From positions 369,782,067 through 369,846,066 of the forward strand of contig OY728157.1 in NCBI GenBank assembly GCA_963277665.1: a stretch of 64,000 bases of DNA, written 5' to 3'. This document shows, in pieces, positions 27,603 through 39,929 of this stretch (the stretch's first letter is position 1; each line of letters starts with the position of its first letter). The DNA comes from Viscum album (lineage: Eukaryota; Streptophyta; Magnoliopsida; Santalales; Viscaceae). The notes under the pieces are model-generated. The model saw nothing but the letters and a program-made list of their open reading frames with translations. It did not search any database and had not been told where the DNA came from. Made by a program: the position numbers and the translations under genes.

Positions 27603-29440
27603 TGTAACACCCCGAGATTTTATGAAAAATATTCTTTTTAATTTCATTAATTTCTTGTGTTGTGCACTACACCAAAAGGAGCTTGCACAACAAGTATCCC
27701 TTACTTGCCTTGCATTACACGCAATCACGACCTTCCTCGACAGAGTGTGTAGTACGCAATACCGAGTTTCACTAAACGAGATATTATTATAATATTATTA
27801 TGAACTAGCCATTATGAATAGTAATACCCACTTTTTTGAAATTTTATAAATTTTATATTTCAAAATGGACTTCATTTTTGGATTCGGAATATCCAAATTA
27901 TCTTAGGGTGAAATTTTGGTACTTTTCGGATAACTTTCATATTCCGATGAATAGTGAAAATTACTAAATTTTAATTAAAAACAAATTTTTTAATCGAAAT
28001 AATTAATAGTGATAAATTTTCAATTTGAGTGGTTTTAAAGTATATTTAGAATATATTTTTACAATTTAATACAATGTCCATCATTGGATGTAATTTTATA
28101 TTTAAACCAGACATAAACAAGTGTCAATCTTTTGATTGTTATTGTCTCTTAAAAACACGCTATTTGTTTTGACGACGGGAATTAATTTTTAAAATAGTTA
28201 ATGTAACTGATATTTTTTGAATTTGTTAAAATAGACATCATTTTTGAATTCATAATATCAAATATAGCTTAGGCCTAATTTTATGTATTTTTCTAGAAAC
28301 TTTTATTTTTTGATGAATAGTGAAACCACTAAGTGGTAGTTAAAAAACTGAATTTTTCATAAAACATAATTTTACCGCTTCTGTGAGTGTAATTTTTAAA
28401 GTCCAGGAGACACGGTTAATATCAAGGACTAAAATGTGGTTCAATGAGATTAAAATAATTTCTGGTGAATAGTAACTTTTTATTTTTGTAACCACGGTTA
28501 AAAGTAAATAGGGTAATTAAGGGTAAATGTGATATTATTATTACCCTAACACATGTACTAATTCTATTGGAAAAGTGTAATTCGACCAAAAACAACCTTA
28601 GGAATAACATATTACCATTTAGGCCCACTTGGATTAGATTAAGACATTTATTATTAATTTATTTAAAGAAGGTTTAAAATAGTTTAAATCAATCTTTAAT
28701 AACTAAATCATTTTTAATATAGGGTTATACATAAGATAAAGTTGACTATAAATAATAAATAGAAAGATAAAAATATTTCCAACATAATGGTATTTTATTT
28801 GTAATTTTTAGACTTAAAATAATTTAATTTATTTATGACACAATGATGATGCAGTAATTATCTTTTTAATGAAATATTGACATAATTGATGTTATAAATA
28901 CCCAAATAAATGTAATTTGAGACTTTTTATGAATTACAATAATTCTCTATGTTAATATGACATGTTAGTTTTTATTTAATTAACGTTATTCGAACTAATA
29001 ATTCTTTTATGATTTTCACAAAAATCAATTACCAAATAGTGTCAAAATTGACATAAAATAGTTTCTAAAATAAATATTATATTATTAATTGTTATTATAT
29101 TCCTAAAAATCTAAGGTTCGGCCAAGATACATATATCATGATATTTGTATAATTAATGGACCACTTGAGGGTCTCTTGGTTTTATATGGTAAATATATTA
29201 ACTATATAATATAAAAATACAATGTGACATGGTAAATGTCAATCTAATTAACTAAGAGTTAAAACTAAAATATAAGGTTAATATAATGACATAAACTTGT
29301 CTAAATTCTATTGGATGAGATGATTTCGACCCATACCCACATTAGATTCTAAATATATCAATTTTAATCTATTAAAAACTGATTATGACTTTATAATAAA
29401 ATAATATTTTTAGTTATTCCAAAGGTGCCCCTCTCCTCCC

Positions 29441-29449
29441 TAATAAAAG
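29441..29449 (+). promoter_or_regulatory. E1 5' LTR TATA-box position (weakened)
   Basis: Reads TAATAAAAG, while the 3' LTR has TTATAAAAG at the same place. A one-base change has probably weakened the promoter of this copy. Confidence 0.6.
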
Positions 29450-29784
29450 GGAACCTCCTCCCTCTCTTCCTCACACCACTTTGAGCCTTCAAGATCCGCC
29501 AAAACCTGCCAAATTCTCTTCTCCACTTCCCTAGAAACATCCTAGAGGTCCTGGTCTTCTTCAAAGACCAATTTTAGGGCCCTAAGAGGAGGTCTCAAAG
29601 AGGCTCTTCAAAGAAGAGGTAATGTCCGTTACCGATTCTTTCAACTTTATTTCTTCTTCCACTTCTTCTTCTTAGGTTGTTTCATTATTAAGTAATAAAA
29701 TAAGTATAACTCATATAATGATATGTTATTATAAGTATTAAACAACCCTATTTCACCATCTATCCATCCTATGGAAAACGAAAT

Positions 29785-30209
29785 CACCACGCGTGCGTAC
29801 GTACGGAATACCGTCTCCACACTGTGGTGTAATCTATTTTCCACCACCACCTTACTTGGATGGGTATAATGGTGTAAATAATAACTATATATGATTATTA
29901 AAAAGTGATATTGATTATTTAATAGTATACATACACTGTAATAAAATTCCACAATCATGGGAATGATATCATCGCTCATGCGTACGTATGGAATACTGTC
30001 TCCACGACGCGATGAGATTCATTCTCCATGATTAACCATTCATGAATGATTATAAAGTATATATAATAATTAATAATTAAATATATGACATAATTATGAT
30101 ATTGGATTTATGTATATATATATTTATGTCATCCAATTAATTCCATTCAATTCAATGAGGAAACGAAAACAAAGTTCATGCGTACGTACAGCCTACCGTC
30201 TCCATGAAC
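29785..30209 (+). other. H1 hairpin array, E1 5' LTR (three copies)
   Basis: Copy 1, 29785-29829: outer stem CACCAC/GTGGTG. Copy 2, 29961-30024: outer stem GAATGA/TCATTC and inner TCATCGC/GCGATGA. Copy 3, 30174-30209: perfect 7-bp stem GTTCATG/CATGAAC. Each encloses a core close to GCGTACGTACGG-NNTA-CCGTCTC whose ACGG/CCGT arms can form an inner stem. Core starts are 29796, 29981 and 30181. All three lie in the presumed intron 29619-30502. Confidence 0.8.
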
Positions 30210-30502
30210 GGTGTATTTCTTTCCAATTATGGATCTATTATATATATGTATATTCTGAATATATATTATATATAAATCATGTTTTATATTCTGTAATTAA
30301 GTAATCATGATCAAAGTAATCATATGAATAATTACAAGTCAAAACACAGATGACAAAAGAAACGATTTTACCCAAAACACTCTTTAACATGGAATTTACA
30401 AAAGAACGGGTAATATAAAGTCATAAGTGAACCATATATGATATCATAACAATGAAACTGATTCTTTAATAAGTAAATGACATTATTTAAATCATTATAT
30501 AG

Positions 30503-30538
30503 GAGTTTTGGATACGTACGAAGCATATTGGACCTAAG
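30503..30538 (+). other. Putative 36-nt microexon, E1 5' LTR
   Basis: Preceded by an acceptor-like TTATATAG and followed by a donor-like GTAAGG. The same unit, more canonical (TTATACAG), is in the 3' LTR at 37520-37555. Confidence 0.5.
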
Positions 30539-31836
30539 GTAAGGGATAATTGTGGAAATCTAATTTTTATCTGAGATTGCTTATTCGTAAGTATTTACTA
30601 GGGTTATTGATATCATCTATGCCCATGTTTTATAAAAGTGTACTCATGTATGTTTAAAGTCCTTTTTACCCATTTTTACTTATACCCCATGGTATGGAAG
30701 GAATCTTTCTTTTATTTACCCTACAAGGTACTTTTTGACTTTTCCGACAAAAGTACGAGAAGAATGTTTTTTTAACGTATACAACATGAAAGGATTTTTA
30801 CGGTTTTATAAAGTCTTATTTTCCTGATGATTAATCCAAAATATTTCAGGAATATTTTTTAAAAAATAATTTCCTTTTAAAATTGAATGATATTTTGTGA
30901 AAAGATAATGATTTTGAAGAAAAAGGATATTTTCCTCAAGAATTCATTCCAAGTTTTTTTTATCAAAACCATTTTCATCTAAGATGACATTATTTCACAT
31001 GTGTATGTTTCAAGTATCATGTATCTATGATTTAAATGGTTTCACTTTTCTTATAATTAAATTATATCCATTTTTTTATATAGATTATGTTATGATGGGA
31101 TGATGTTTATGAAACACATTTTTATTCTTTGGGTTTTGATGAATGATTTATGTTTATGTTGTGGCACAAGTAAAAATGATTTCATTATGAGATGGGTGGG
31201 ACCTATATCTCCCTCCAATGCATTGGTTAAAGATTTATATCTCATGAGATAGACATGTATGGAATGGTAAGTTAATCCGGTTCAGTATTGCAGGACTGGA
31301 ATGAGGAGTGAACTCGATTCAGAAAGGGACTTTGTCCACTAAGATGGTCTTGGAAGCAATGCCTTTGATACTATGGAAATCATTACATGTGCTTAACGTA
31401 TGCCACAATTAAATGTTTTATTCCCATACTATGTTATCATGATTTATGTTCATTATGATATATGCCTTATGTACTTCCATGTTTTAAGTCGTTGCTCAAG
31501 ATTTTTATGTTTAAACATTATGTTCATGTTTTTAAGTTCAAATGTATATGGTATGTTTTATTTTATCCATTCTTACCCTTACTGAGCATTTGATATCACC
31601 CTTTTTATGTTTTATTTTCCCCCATGATTAAAAGAAACGTTTTAGGTAAGGAAACAAAAAGTGGAAGATCTTTATGGGAGATGTTGAAGATCTTTCACCA
31701 CGATTAGAAGATTACGTTCCAAGTTTCCAAAGACACTATACTATTATGGTCCTTGTGTGTCTATTTTTGTTATGTATTATGTATTCCGCAAAAGTAATGT
31801 AACGTCCGTGTACGTCAAGCTTTGGGTCTTTACAAT

Positions 31837-31848
31837 TGGTATCAGAGG
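31837..31848 (+). other. E1 primer binding site
   Basis: TGGTATCAGAGG, complementary to the 3' end of initiator tRNA-Met, two bases after the LTR end. Confidence 0.9.
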
Positions 31849-32091
31849 AAAGGTTTAGTTAACCTTTGGAAACTAGGATGTGAAAACTTTAGTGAGATCC
31901 CTTGAGATATTTCTAAGCTATGTCTAGGGATGTCCCTAAGGTTAAGTATACGTATAGGTTATAGTTCGATAATTGCGCTAATGATATTATAATTTAACCT
32001 AAGATATAAGATATTGATGGTACTCCCCCTTTACTATGTTGTTTTCCCTAGCACGATTTTTACCTCTCACACTATTCTTTTTGGGTTTTAG

Positions 32092-33207
32092 ATGATGGCT
32101 GGAACCCGAAGGAAACGTGTTGATCAATGCAATGGACAATGCAATTATTTTCCTCCTGAACAAACAAATGTTATGGGATATGGAGTGAAAAATCTTATTG
32201 CTATACTTGCACAAGCTATGAATCATTCTGGACTTCCAAATGAGAAGAGAAGAGAACAATATTCTATTGAGTCCTTCATGAGGCAACGTCCACCTTCTTT
32301 CAGTGGGTCTTCTGATCCACTTTTTGCTGAACAATGGATCAGTACAACTGAAAAGATATTTTTAGTTATTCAATGTTCTGAACATGATAAATTCATCTTA
32401 GCAGTATATCATTTGGAAGGTGAAGCAGATCAATGGTGGAATCTTATCAAGAATATGAGGATAAGAGATATAATTGAGTCCATGGAATTGTACGAGTTCA
32501 AGAACTTATTTTTAAATAAGTAATTCCCTCGTATTCTTCGAACAAAGATGGAGAAGGAGTTTCTTGAACTAAAGAAAAATGATGATGAATCTGTTGGTGT
32601 ATACAAAGAGAATTTTATAAGGCTTTCAAGGTATGCATCTGGCTTTATCATCCAACCTGAAAGTAAAGTTGATCGATTCTTCAGTGGATTAAAACCAAAT
32701 CTTCTAAGTGCATTAGCTATAAGAGACTTCAGTAGATATGAAGAAATTATGTGTTGTGCTATCAAGGTAGAAATGAAGTTGGTGTCTCTTAGCCATATCA
32801 TAGTTTTGACAAGAAACGAAAGATGGAGTTCAAGGAGAAATCTCAGAATAATGGTGAAAAGAAGATGAATGTTTCCTTATGCTCAAATTCTGGAAAGAAG
32901 CATGGTGGATTGCCTTAAAGTGACTAGAAAATGTTTTATGTGTGGAAAAGAAGGTCATCGAGCAGCTGAGTGTCGAAGTAATGGAAAAAGGGTTTCTAAT
33001 GATGTGAATAAAGAAAATACTACAGAGAACGCATAACCAACACTTCAATGCTTCAAGTGCAAGGAAATGGGGAATTATGCTAATAAATTCCCTAATCCAA
33101 GGGTTAGTGATGATCGACATGAGAAATCACATAAGGAAAAGGACAAAGGGAAGTCACATGCGATCACTATTAGTGATGTTGAATATGACAAGGATGTGGT
33201 GGAATGA
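32092..33207 (+). pseudogene. gag: E1 gag (broken)
   Basis: Structural Gag polyprotein that would form the virus-like particle. From ATG 32092 (MMAGTRRKRVDQ) the frame runs 143 codons to a TAA at 32521-32523, then continues in the same frame through LKPNLLSALAIRDFSRYEE (~32688-32744). A shift near 32780-32800 and another near 32910 move to the frame of the first zinc knuckle CFMCGKEGHRAAEC (32932-32973). A TAA at about 33034-33036 follows, then a second knuckle, CFKCKEMGNYANKF, in which the zinc-binding His and last Cys are lost. Overall it resembles E2 Gag: FMRQRPPSFSGSSDP against FMRKQPPTFNGNTNP. With one early stop, one later stop and two shifts it cannot give full-length protein. Confidence 0.85.
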
Positions 33208-33770
33208 TTAATTGTTTATGTAATGGGATTCCAAAATAATGTGGTATATAGTATCATGGAATATTGGAATATTTATGTATTGGTCTATTGTGGTTTTCAA
33301 TAATTTTATGGAACCGGTAACCATGGAAAGTGATTGAGATATTTTTGGAGAAAAGATGATATGCGCATAATGACGGGATAAAGAGAAAATGAAATATTTG
33401 ATAGTATTCATGAGCTCATGACTGATATAAGGAAATAGTTATATCATGGTTTGAGTATATATAATTTTGGGGTTTTGGTATGTGGAAAGAGTTAACATTT
33501 GACAACACTCATGTTTTCACTAAGATTCAATGGGTATTCATTTTTCAAGATAATACATGATTAAGGCCTTAGAATGTTTGGAATGTGACCAACAAGACAT
33601 ATCTCATGATATATGGGGATCAACGATGGTATTAACATGCTTGTTATATGAACTATTTGGTAACCGTTTTCACTATAATATGAGATTGGACATCAGTATT
33701 TTGGATAAGCCTAAATATTGGAATGGATTATGTTGGTCATAAGTTAGTATTGTTTAAGGATAGAAGTTTT
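33208..33770 (+). pseudogene. E1 protease remnant
   Basis: Follows gag directly. The clearest match is NIGMDYVGHKLVLFKD (about 33711-33758), corresponding to the ILGMDWLSDYDAKIY end of the E2 retroviral-type aspartic protease. The catalytic DSG motif is not recognisable. After it no reverse transcriptase or integrase is found. Confidence 0.5.
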
Positions 33771-33812
33771 TTTCGATATTATTGATGGGATTTTATTGTA
33801 ATGTAGTTTTAG

Positions 33813-33935
33813 AAAAAAAGACAACCTGTAGGATGGGCGACAACCCATCGCGTCGGACGAGGCTGTGGGAATCAAACCCACAACCGAAGTGCGACTGACC
33901 TTTATCACCTACCACTGGCCTACAGAAAGTCCCTG
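33813..33935 (-). repeat. tRNA-derived SINE-like copy in E1
   Basis: On the minus strand, an A-box-like TAGGCCAGTGG (33912-33922, 10 of 11 to TRGCNNAGTGG) and a B-box-like GGTTTGATTCC (about 33867-33877, 10 of 11) are spaced as in tRNA promoters. A non-tRNA tail and a terminal T-run (complement of AAAAAAAG at 33813-33820) follow. It is antisense to E1. A related copy lies at 58380-58498 at the corresponding place in E3. Too long and mismatched for a tRNA gene. Confidence 0.65.
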
Positions 33936-34606
33936 TTTAGTAGAAACTAGTTTTATTATATTATGTAGTATGATATATGAAGTATAAGTCCATTTTAGGA
34001 ACCATATATGATTAATCTCACTATAGATGGACTAATTTATTTTTTGATAACTTTTCTAACCTTTTGTTTGAGACAGATGGAATGACCCATCATTCTATCA
34101 CATGATCTTCTAACACTTCACGAATGACAAATTAAACTTCATTTCTTTAAGAGATTAAGTGGAAATTGTCCAAAAAACGACCAACGATGAGACTATACCA
34201 AAATCACGAAAGTATTTCTTCTAATTCCAATTTCATCAACCATAGGGAAATGATCTTGAAAACCAAAAATGTTGTCCTAGTGATCTTATATCCGATGAAT
34301 TAGATGGTACCTTAGATCGTCACAAATTTATGGATTTGTGATTGTTGAATTTTTCATATCCATGTTCTCAACCACTCTTCATCATAACTTGATGGTTAAA
34401 TTTTTCTTCCATATCCATATTTTCACCTACGTTCTCCTACGTGGAAACCCAGTGATGAGTTAATTTGGGTAACCATTACGTTTCATACAATAGTTTTTAA
34501 ATCCAAGTTTTGGTATCCCTTTTCATGATGTGGGTTTCTATTAAAGAAACTTTCGAGTAGTAAACCATTTATAACCTCGACGAATTTCGAGGGCGAAATT
34601 CATTTT
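33936..34606 (+). other. E1 non-coding 3' internal region
   Basis: No pol motif. It ends in ACGAATTTCGAGGGCGAAATT (34580-34600), the counterpart of the GCGAGGACGCAATT block before the polypurine tract in E2 and E3. Confidence 0.55.
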
Positions 34607-34619
34607 AAGGGGGGTAGAA
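34607..34619 (+). other. E1 polypurine tract
   Basis: AAGGGGGGTAGAA immediately before the 3' LTR: plus-strand DNA priming site. Confidence 0.85.
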
Positions 34620-36458
34620 TGTAACACCCCGAGATTTTATAAAAAAAATTCTTTTTAATTTCATTAATGTCTTGTGTTGTTCGCTACACCAAAAGGATCT
34701 TTCACAACACGCATCTCTGACTTTCCTTGCATTACACGCAATCACGACCTTCCTCGACAGCGTGTGCAGTACGCAATACCGAGTTTCACTAAACGAGATA
34801 TTATTATAATATTATTATGAACTAGCCGTTATGAATAGTAATACCCACTTTTTGAAATTTTATAAATTTTATCTTTCAAAATGGACTTCATTTTTGGATT
34901 CAGAATATCGAAATTATCTTAGGGTGAAATTTTGGCACTTTTCAGATAACTTTCATATTATGATGAATAGTGAAAATTACTAAATTTTAATTAAAAACAT
35001 CTTTTTTAAACGAAATAATTAATAGTGATAAATTATTAATTTGAGTGGTTTTAAAGTATATTTAGAATATATTTTTACAATTTAATACAATGTCGGTCAT
35101 TGGATGTAATTTCACATTTAAACCAGACATAAACAAGTGTCAATCTTTTGATAGTTATTATCTCTTAAAAACACGCTATTTGTTTTGAAGACGAGAATTA
35201 ATTTTTAAATTAGTCAATGTAACTGATATCTTTTGAATTTGGTAAAATAGACATAAATTTTGAATTCATAAAATCAAATATATCTTTGGCCTAATTTTTG
35301 GTATTTTTCTAGAAACGTTCATTTTTTGATGAATAGTGAAACCACTAAGTGGTAGTTAAAAAACTGATTTTTTTCAAAAAAAAATTAATTTTACCGCTTC
35401 TGTGAATGGAATTTTAAAAATCCGAGAGACACTGTTAATATGAAGGACTAAAATTTGGTTCAATGAGCTGAAAATAATTTTTGGTGAATGGTAACTTTTT
35501 ACTTTTTTTACCACGGTTAAAAGTAAATAAGGCAATTAAGTGTAAAAATGATATTATTATTACCCTAACACATGTCCTAATTTTATTGGACAGGTGTAAT
35601 TCGACCCAAAACAACCTTAGGAATAAAATATGTCCATTTAGGCCCACTTGGATTAGATTAGGTCATTTATTATTAATTTATTTAAAGAAGGGTTAAAATA
35701 GTTAAAATCAATGTTTAATAACTAAATCATTTTTAATATAGGGTTATACATAAGATAATTTTGACTATAAATATTAATTAGAAATTTAAAAAGAGTTCCT
35801 ACATAATGGTATTTTATTTGTAATTTTTAGACTTAAAATAATTTAATTTATTTATGACACAATGATGATTCAGTAATTATCTTATTAATGAAATATTGAC
35901 ATAATTGATGTTATAAATACCCAAATAAATGTATTTTGAGACTTTTTATGAATTAAAATAATTTTATATGTTAATATGACATGTTATTATTGATTTAATT
36001 AACTTTATTAGAACTGATAATTCTGTTATGATTTTCACAAAAATCAATTACCAAATAGTGTCAACATTGACATAAAATAGTTTAAAGAAAATATTATATT
36101 ATTAATTGTTATTATATTCCTTAAAATATAAGGTTCGGAAAACATACTTATATAATGACATGTGTATCATTAACGGATCACTTGGGGGTCTCTTGTATGT
36201 ATATGGTAAATTTATTAACTATATAATATAAAAATACAAAGTGACATGGAAAATGTCAATCTAATTAACTAAGAGTTAAAACTAAAAGATAAGGTTAATA
36301 TAATGACATAAACTTGTCTAAATTCTATTGGATGAGAGTATTTATACCCATCCCCACATTAGATTCGAAATATATCAATTCTGAGATATTAAAAACCGAA
36401 TATGACTTTATAATAAAATAATATTTTTAGTCATTCCAAAGGTGCCTCTCTCCTCCCT

Positions 36459-36466
36459 TATAAAAG
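36459..36466 (+). promoter_or_regulatory. TATA box, E1 3' LTR
   Basis: TATAAAAG in CCCTTATAAAAGGGAACC. A C/T-rich leader and AGAG|GTAATG donor (36635/36636) follow 170 bp later. Confidence 0.7.
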
Positions 36467-36801
36467 GGAACCTCCTCCCTCTCTTCCTTGCACCACATTG
36501 AGCCTTCAAGCTCAGCCAAACTCTGCCTAATTCTCTTATCCACTTCCCTAGAAACATCCTAGAGGTCCTGGTCTTCTTCAAAGACAAATTTTAGTGCCCT
36601 AAGAGGAGGTCTCAAAGAGGCACTTCAAAGAAGAGGTAATGTCCGTTACTGATTCTTTCAACTTTATTTCTTCTTCCACTTCTTCTTATTAGGTTGTTTC
36701 ATTATGAAGTAATAACATCAGTATCACTAATATACTGATATGTTATTATAATTATGAAACAACTCTATTTCACCATCTATCCATCCTATGGAAAACGAAA
36801 T

Positions 36802-37226
36802 CACCACGCGTGCGTACGTACGGAATACCATCTCCACGCCGCGGTGTAATCTATTTTCCACCACCACCTTACTTGGATGGGTATAATGGTGTAAATAATT
36901 ACTATATATGATTATTGTAAAGTGATATTGATTCTGTAATAGTATACATACACTCCAATAAGTTTCCACGATCATGGGAACGATATCATCGCTCGTGCGT
37001 ACGTACGGAATACCGTTTCCACTATGGGATGAGATTCATTCTCAATGATTAACCATTCATGAATGATTATAAAGTATATATAATAAGTAATAATGAAATA
37101 TATGACATAATAATGATACTGGATTTATGTATATATATATTTATGTCTTCCAATTAATTCCATTCAATTCAATGAGCATACGAAAATAACGTTCATGTGT
37201 ACGTACGGCCTACCGTCTCCATGAAC
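36802..37226 (+). other. H1 hairpin array, E1 3' LTR (three copies)
   Basis: Copy 1, 36802-36846: CACC/GGTG outer and GCGTG/CACGC inner stems. Copy 2, 36978-37041: GAACGA/TCATTC and TCATC/GATGA. Copy 3, 37191-37226: perfect GTTCATG/CATGAAC. Core starts 36813, 36998 and 37198: spacing 185 and 200 bp, the same as in the 5' LTR. All lie inside the presumed intron 36636-37519 (884 nt, as in the 5' copy). Confidence 0.8.
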
Positions 37227-37519
37227 GGTGTATCTCTTTCCATTTATCGATCTATTATATATATGTATATTCTGAATATATATTATATATATGAAATGTT
37301 TTATATTCTAGAATTAAGTAATCATGATCTAAGTAATCATATGAATAATTACAAGTCAAGACATGGACAACAAATGAAACGATTTTACCCAAAACACTCT
37401 TTAACATGGAATTTACAAAAGAACGGGTAATATAAAGCCATAAGTGAACCATATATGAAATCATAACAATGAATATGATTCTATAATAAGTAAATTACAT
37501 TATTCAAATCATTATACAG

Positions 37520-37555
37520 GAGGTTCGGATATGTACGAAGTATATCGGACCTACG
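37520..37555 (+). other. Putative 36-nt microexon, E1 3' LTR
   Basis: Acceptor TTATACAG before and donor GTAAGG after. Begins GAGGTTCGGA and ends GGACCTACG. Confidence 0.55.
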
Positions 37556-38851
37556 GTAAGGGATAATTGTGCAAATCCCATTTTTATCCGAGATTGCTTA
37601 TTCGTAAGTATTTACTAGGGTTATTGCTATCATCCAGGTCCATGTTTTATAAAATTGTATTCATGTATGTTTAAATTCATTTTAACCCATTTTTACTTTT
37701 ACCCCATGGTATGGACGGAATCTTTCTTTTATTTACCCTACAAGGTACTTTTTGACTTTTCCGACAAAAGTACAAGAAGAATGTTTTTTTAATGTATACA
37801 ACATGAAAATATTTTTATGGTTTTATAAAGCCTTATTTTTATGAAGCTTTATTTAAAATATTTCATGAATATTTTCAACAAAAATTTTTTCTTTTAAAAT
37901 TGCATGACATTTTGTGAAAAAAACGATTTTGAAGAAAAAAGGATATTTTCCTCAAGAATTGATTTCAAGTGTTTTATCAAAACCATTTTAATCGAAGATG
38001 ACATTATTTAACATGTGTATGTTTCAAGTATCATGTCTCTATAATTTACATGGTTTCAATTTTCTTATGATTAAATTATATCCATTTTTTATATAGATTA
38101 TGTTATGATGGGATGATGTTTATGAAACCCATTTTTATTCTTTGGGTTATGATGAATGATTTATGTTTATGTTGTGGCACAAGTAAGAAAGATTTCATTA
38201 TGAGATCTGTGGGACCTATATATACCTCTAATGAATTGGGTAAAGATTTATATCTCATGAGATATACATGTATGGAATGGTAAGTTAATCCGGTTAAGTA
38301 TTACAGGACTGGAATGTGGAGTGAACTCGATTCAGAAAGGGACTTTGTCCACTAAGATGGTCTTGGCAGCAATGCCTTGGATACTATGGAAATCATTACA
38401 TGTGCTTAATGGATTCCACAATTACATGTTTTTCCCATACTATGTTATCATGATTTATGTTCCATTATGATCTATGCCTTATGTACTTCCATGTTTTAAG
38501 TCGTTGCTCAAGATTTTGATGTTTAAACATTATGTTCATGTTTTTAAGTTCAAATGTACATGGTATGTTTTATTTTATCCATGCTTACCCTTACTGAGCA
38601 TTTGAGCTCACCCTTTTTGTGTTCTATTTTCCCCCAGTATTAAAAGAAAGTTTTTAGGTACGGAAACAAAAAGTGGAAGATCTTTATGGGAGATGTTGAA
38701 GATCTTTCACCACAATTAGAAGATTACGTTCCAAGTTTCCAAAGAAACGAAACTATTACGGCCCTTGTGTGTCTGTTTTTGTTATGTATTATGTATTCCA
38801 CAAAAGTAATGTAATATCTATGTATGTCAAGATTTGGGTCTCTACATGCTG

Positions 38852-39929
38852 TCTGAAAACAATGAAGGCATCTTTATCGTCTTTGGAAATAATTGAGAAA
38901 CCACTCTCACACAAATTTGTCTTCTGTAAAGGAGGGTTAAAGCATCGTGCAGTTTAATGTCTTGCAACTACGACATGGATGGTGAAATTTAACAACTTAA
39001 AACCATGATGTTTGGGTTTTAAGACTTAAGGCTACTTTCTATTGACCAAGGGATAAATTATTCTCCCCTTCCATAGTATTCTAACTAGGAATTTTCTATC
39101 ATATTAACACATGAAGGAGATGGTTATAAATTTTAATATGGGGGTTTCCAAATCTAATCAGTGATGTGGAAAATAAACGTCATTTCGAGCATATTAATGT
39201 AGTAAAATTCTATCTAGAGGATGATGTTTCCTTTATTTGATTGGATATTTTGTGGGAAACTTATGCATAGCCAACTAGGGTATATTATAAATAGTAAAAA
39301 AATGTTTTTATTGAGAAACTGACCCTACATGTTTGATGGTCAAGGAGTTTTATTGGGATTTAGAATTTCCAAAAAGAGTATGGGTTTTTAAAGGAGAGTG
39401 AATGAACTTGAAAGGGGTGTTCTAGGTTGAAATTTTCTAGGAACATTTAATGGATTTTCCATTATGTCAGTTTGACTCAGTTGTAGGAAAGGTGTTCTTT
39501 TCTATGGTTAGGTAAGAGAAATGAGGTCCATATGTCACTTAGAATATTTTTAAAATGGGGATAAAGCCATACATAGTTCTGGTAAGGGTCCCTGTGTAGG
39601 TATGACCCATGCATAAGGAAGGGGACATATTTTTGTGTCTTGTAATTTCAAACGCAGGTTGGACCCATTCAAAGAAATAGAGGGGAAATATTTACATCAT
39701 GGATGGTCTGTATATATAAGGCTCGAGCGTCAATACATATCCTGTGATGACAGTAATAAATCCAGATGTAGTTCTTCAGAGTCCCCCCCCCCCCATATAG
39801 GACAAACTCATGCACAAGGAAGGGGAATTTGTAATTTTTGTGGTGGATGGACCAAAGATTGAACATTTGGGTGTCTCTGGGTATCCTGTGATAACATAAA
39901 TCAAGAAACACATGATATTAATATCATAT
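38852..39929. other. Host DNA between E1 and E3
   Basis: No gene recognised. It holds a ~200-bp imperfect tandem duplication: CATGCATAAGGAAGGGGA (39608) recurs as CATGCACAAGGAAGGGGA (39811), and ATCCTGTGATGACAG recurs as ATCCTGTGATAACAT. A run of 12 C lies at 39783-39794. The stretch may be part of an older repeat that received both E1 and E3. Confidence 0.5.

Larger units (their letters stand above)
27603..31834 (+). repeat. E1 5' LTR
   Basis: 4232 bp, TG...CA. It contains, in order, a TATA-like box (29442), C/T-rich leader, splice-donor-like AGAG|GTAATG (29618/29619), three H1 hairpins, a 36-nt microexon (30503-30538) and a downstream GAGCATTTGA block. A polypyrimidine tract lies just before 31624. 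Confidence 0.92.
27603..38846 (+). mobile_element. E1: non-autonomous long-LTR Ty3/gypsy element (TR-GAG-like)
   Basis: Two LTRs of 4232 bp (27603-31834) and 4227 bp (34620-38846) enclose only 2785 bp. Both begin TGTAACACCCCGAG and end TCT(T/C)TACA-like words ending in TACA. The element is flanked by perfect 5-bp duplications TGCTG (27598-27602 and 38847-38851). A PBS for initiator tRNA-Met follows the 5' LTR, and a G-rich polypurine tract precedes the 3' LTR. Inside are a broken gag, a protease relic and a SINE-like insertion. RT, RNase H and integrase are absent. Gag and the LTR layout are related to E2, so an E2-like element is the likely source of enzymes. Confidence 0.93.
34620..38846 (+). 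repeat. E1 3' LTR
   Basis: 4227 bp, same landmarks as the 5' LTR but a better TATA box and intact microexon acceptor. It is followed by TSD TGCTG. Confidence 0.92.

Noticed and set aside
33813..33935. tRNA gene on the minus strand (A and B boxes present)
   Set aside because: No complete cloverleaf, mismatched arms, a long non-tRNA tail, and a related copy at the corresponding place in E3. Better explained as a tRNA-derived SINE-like repeat.
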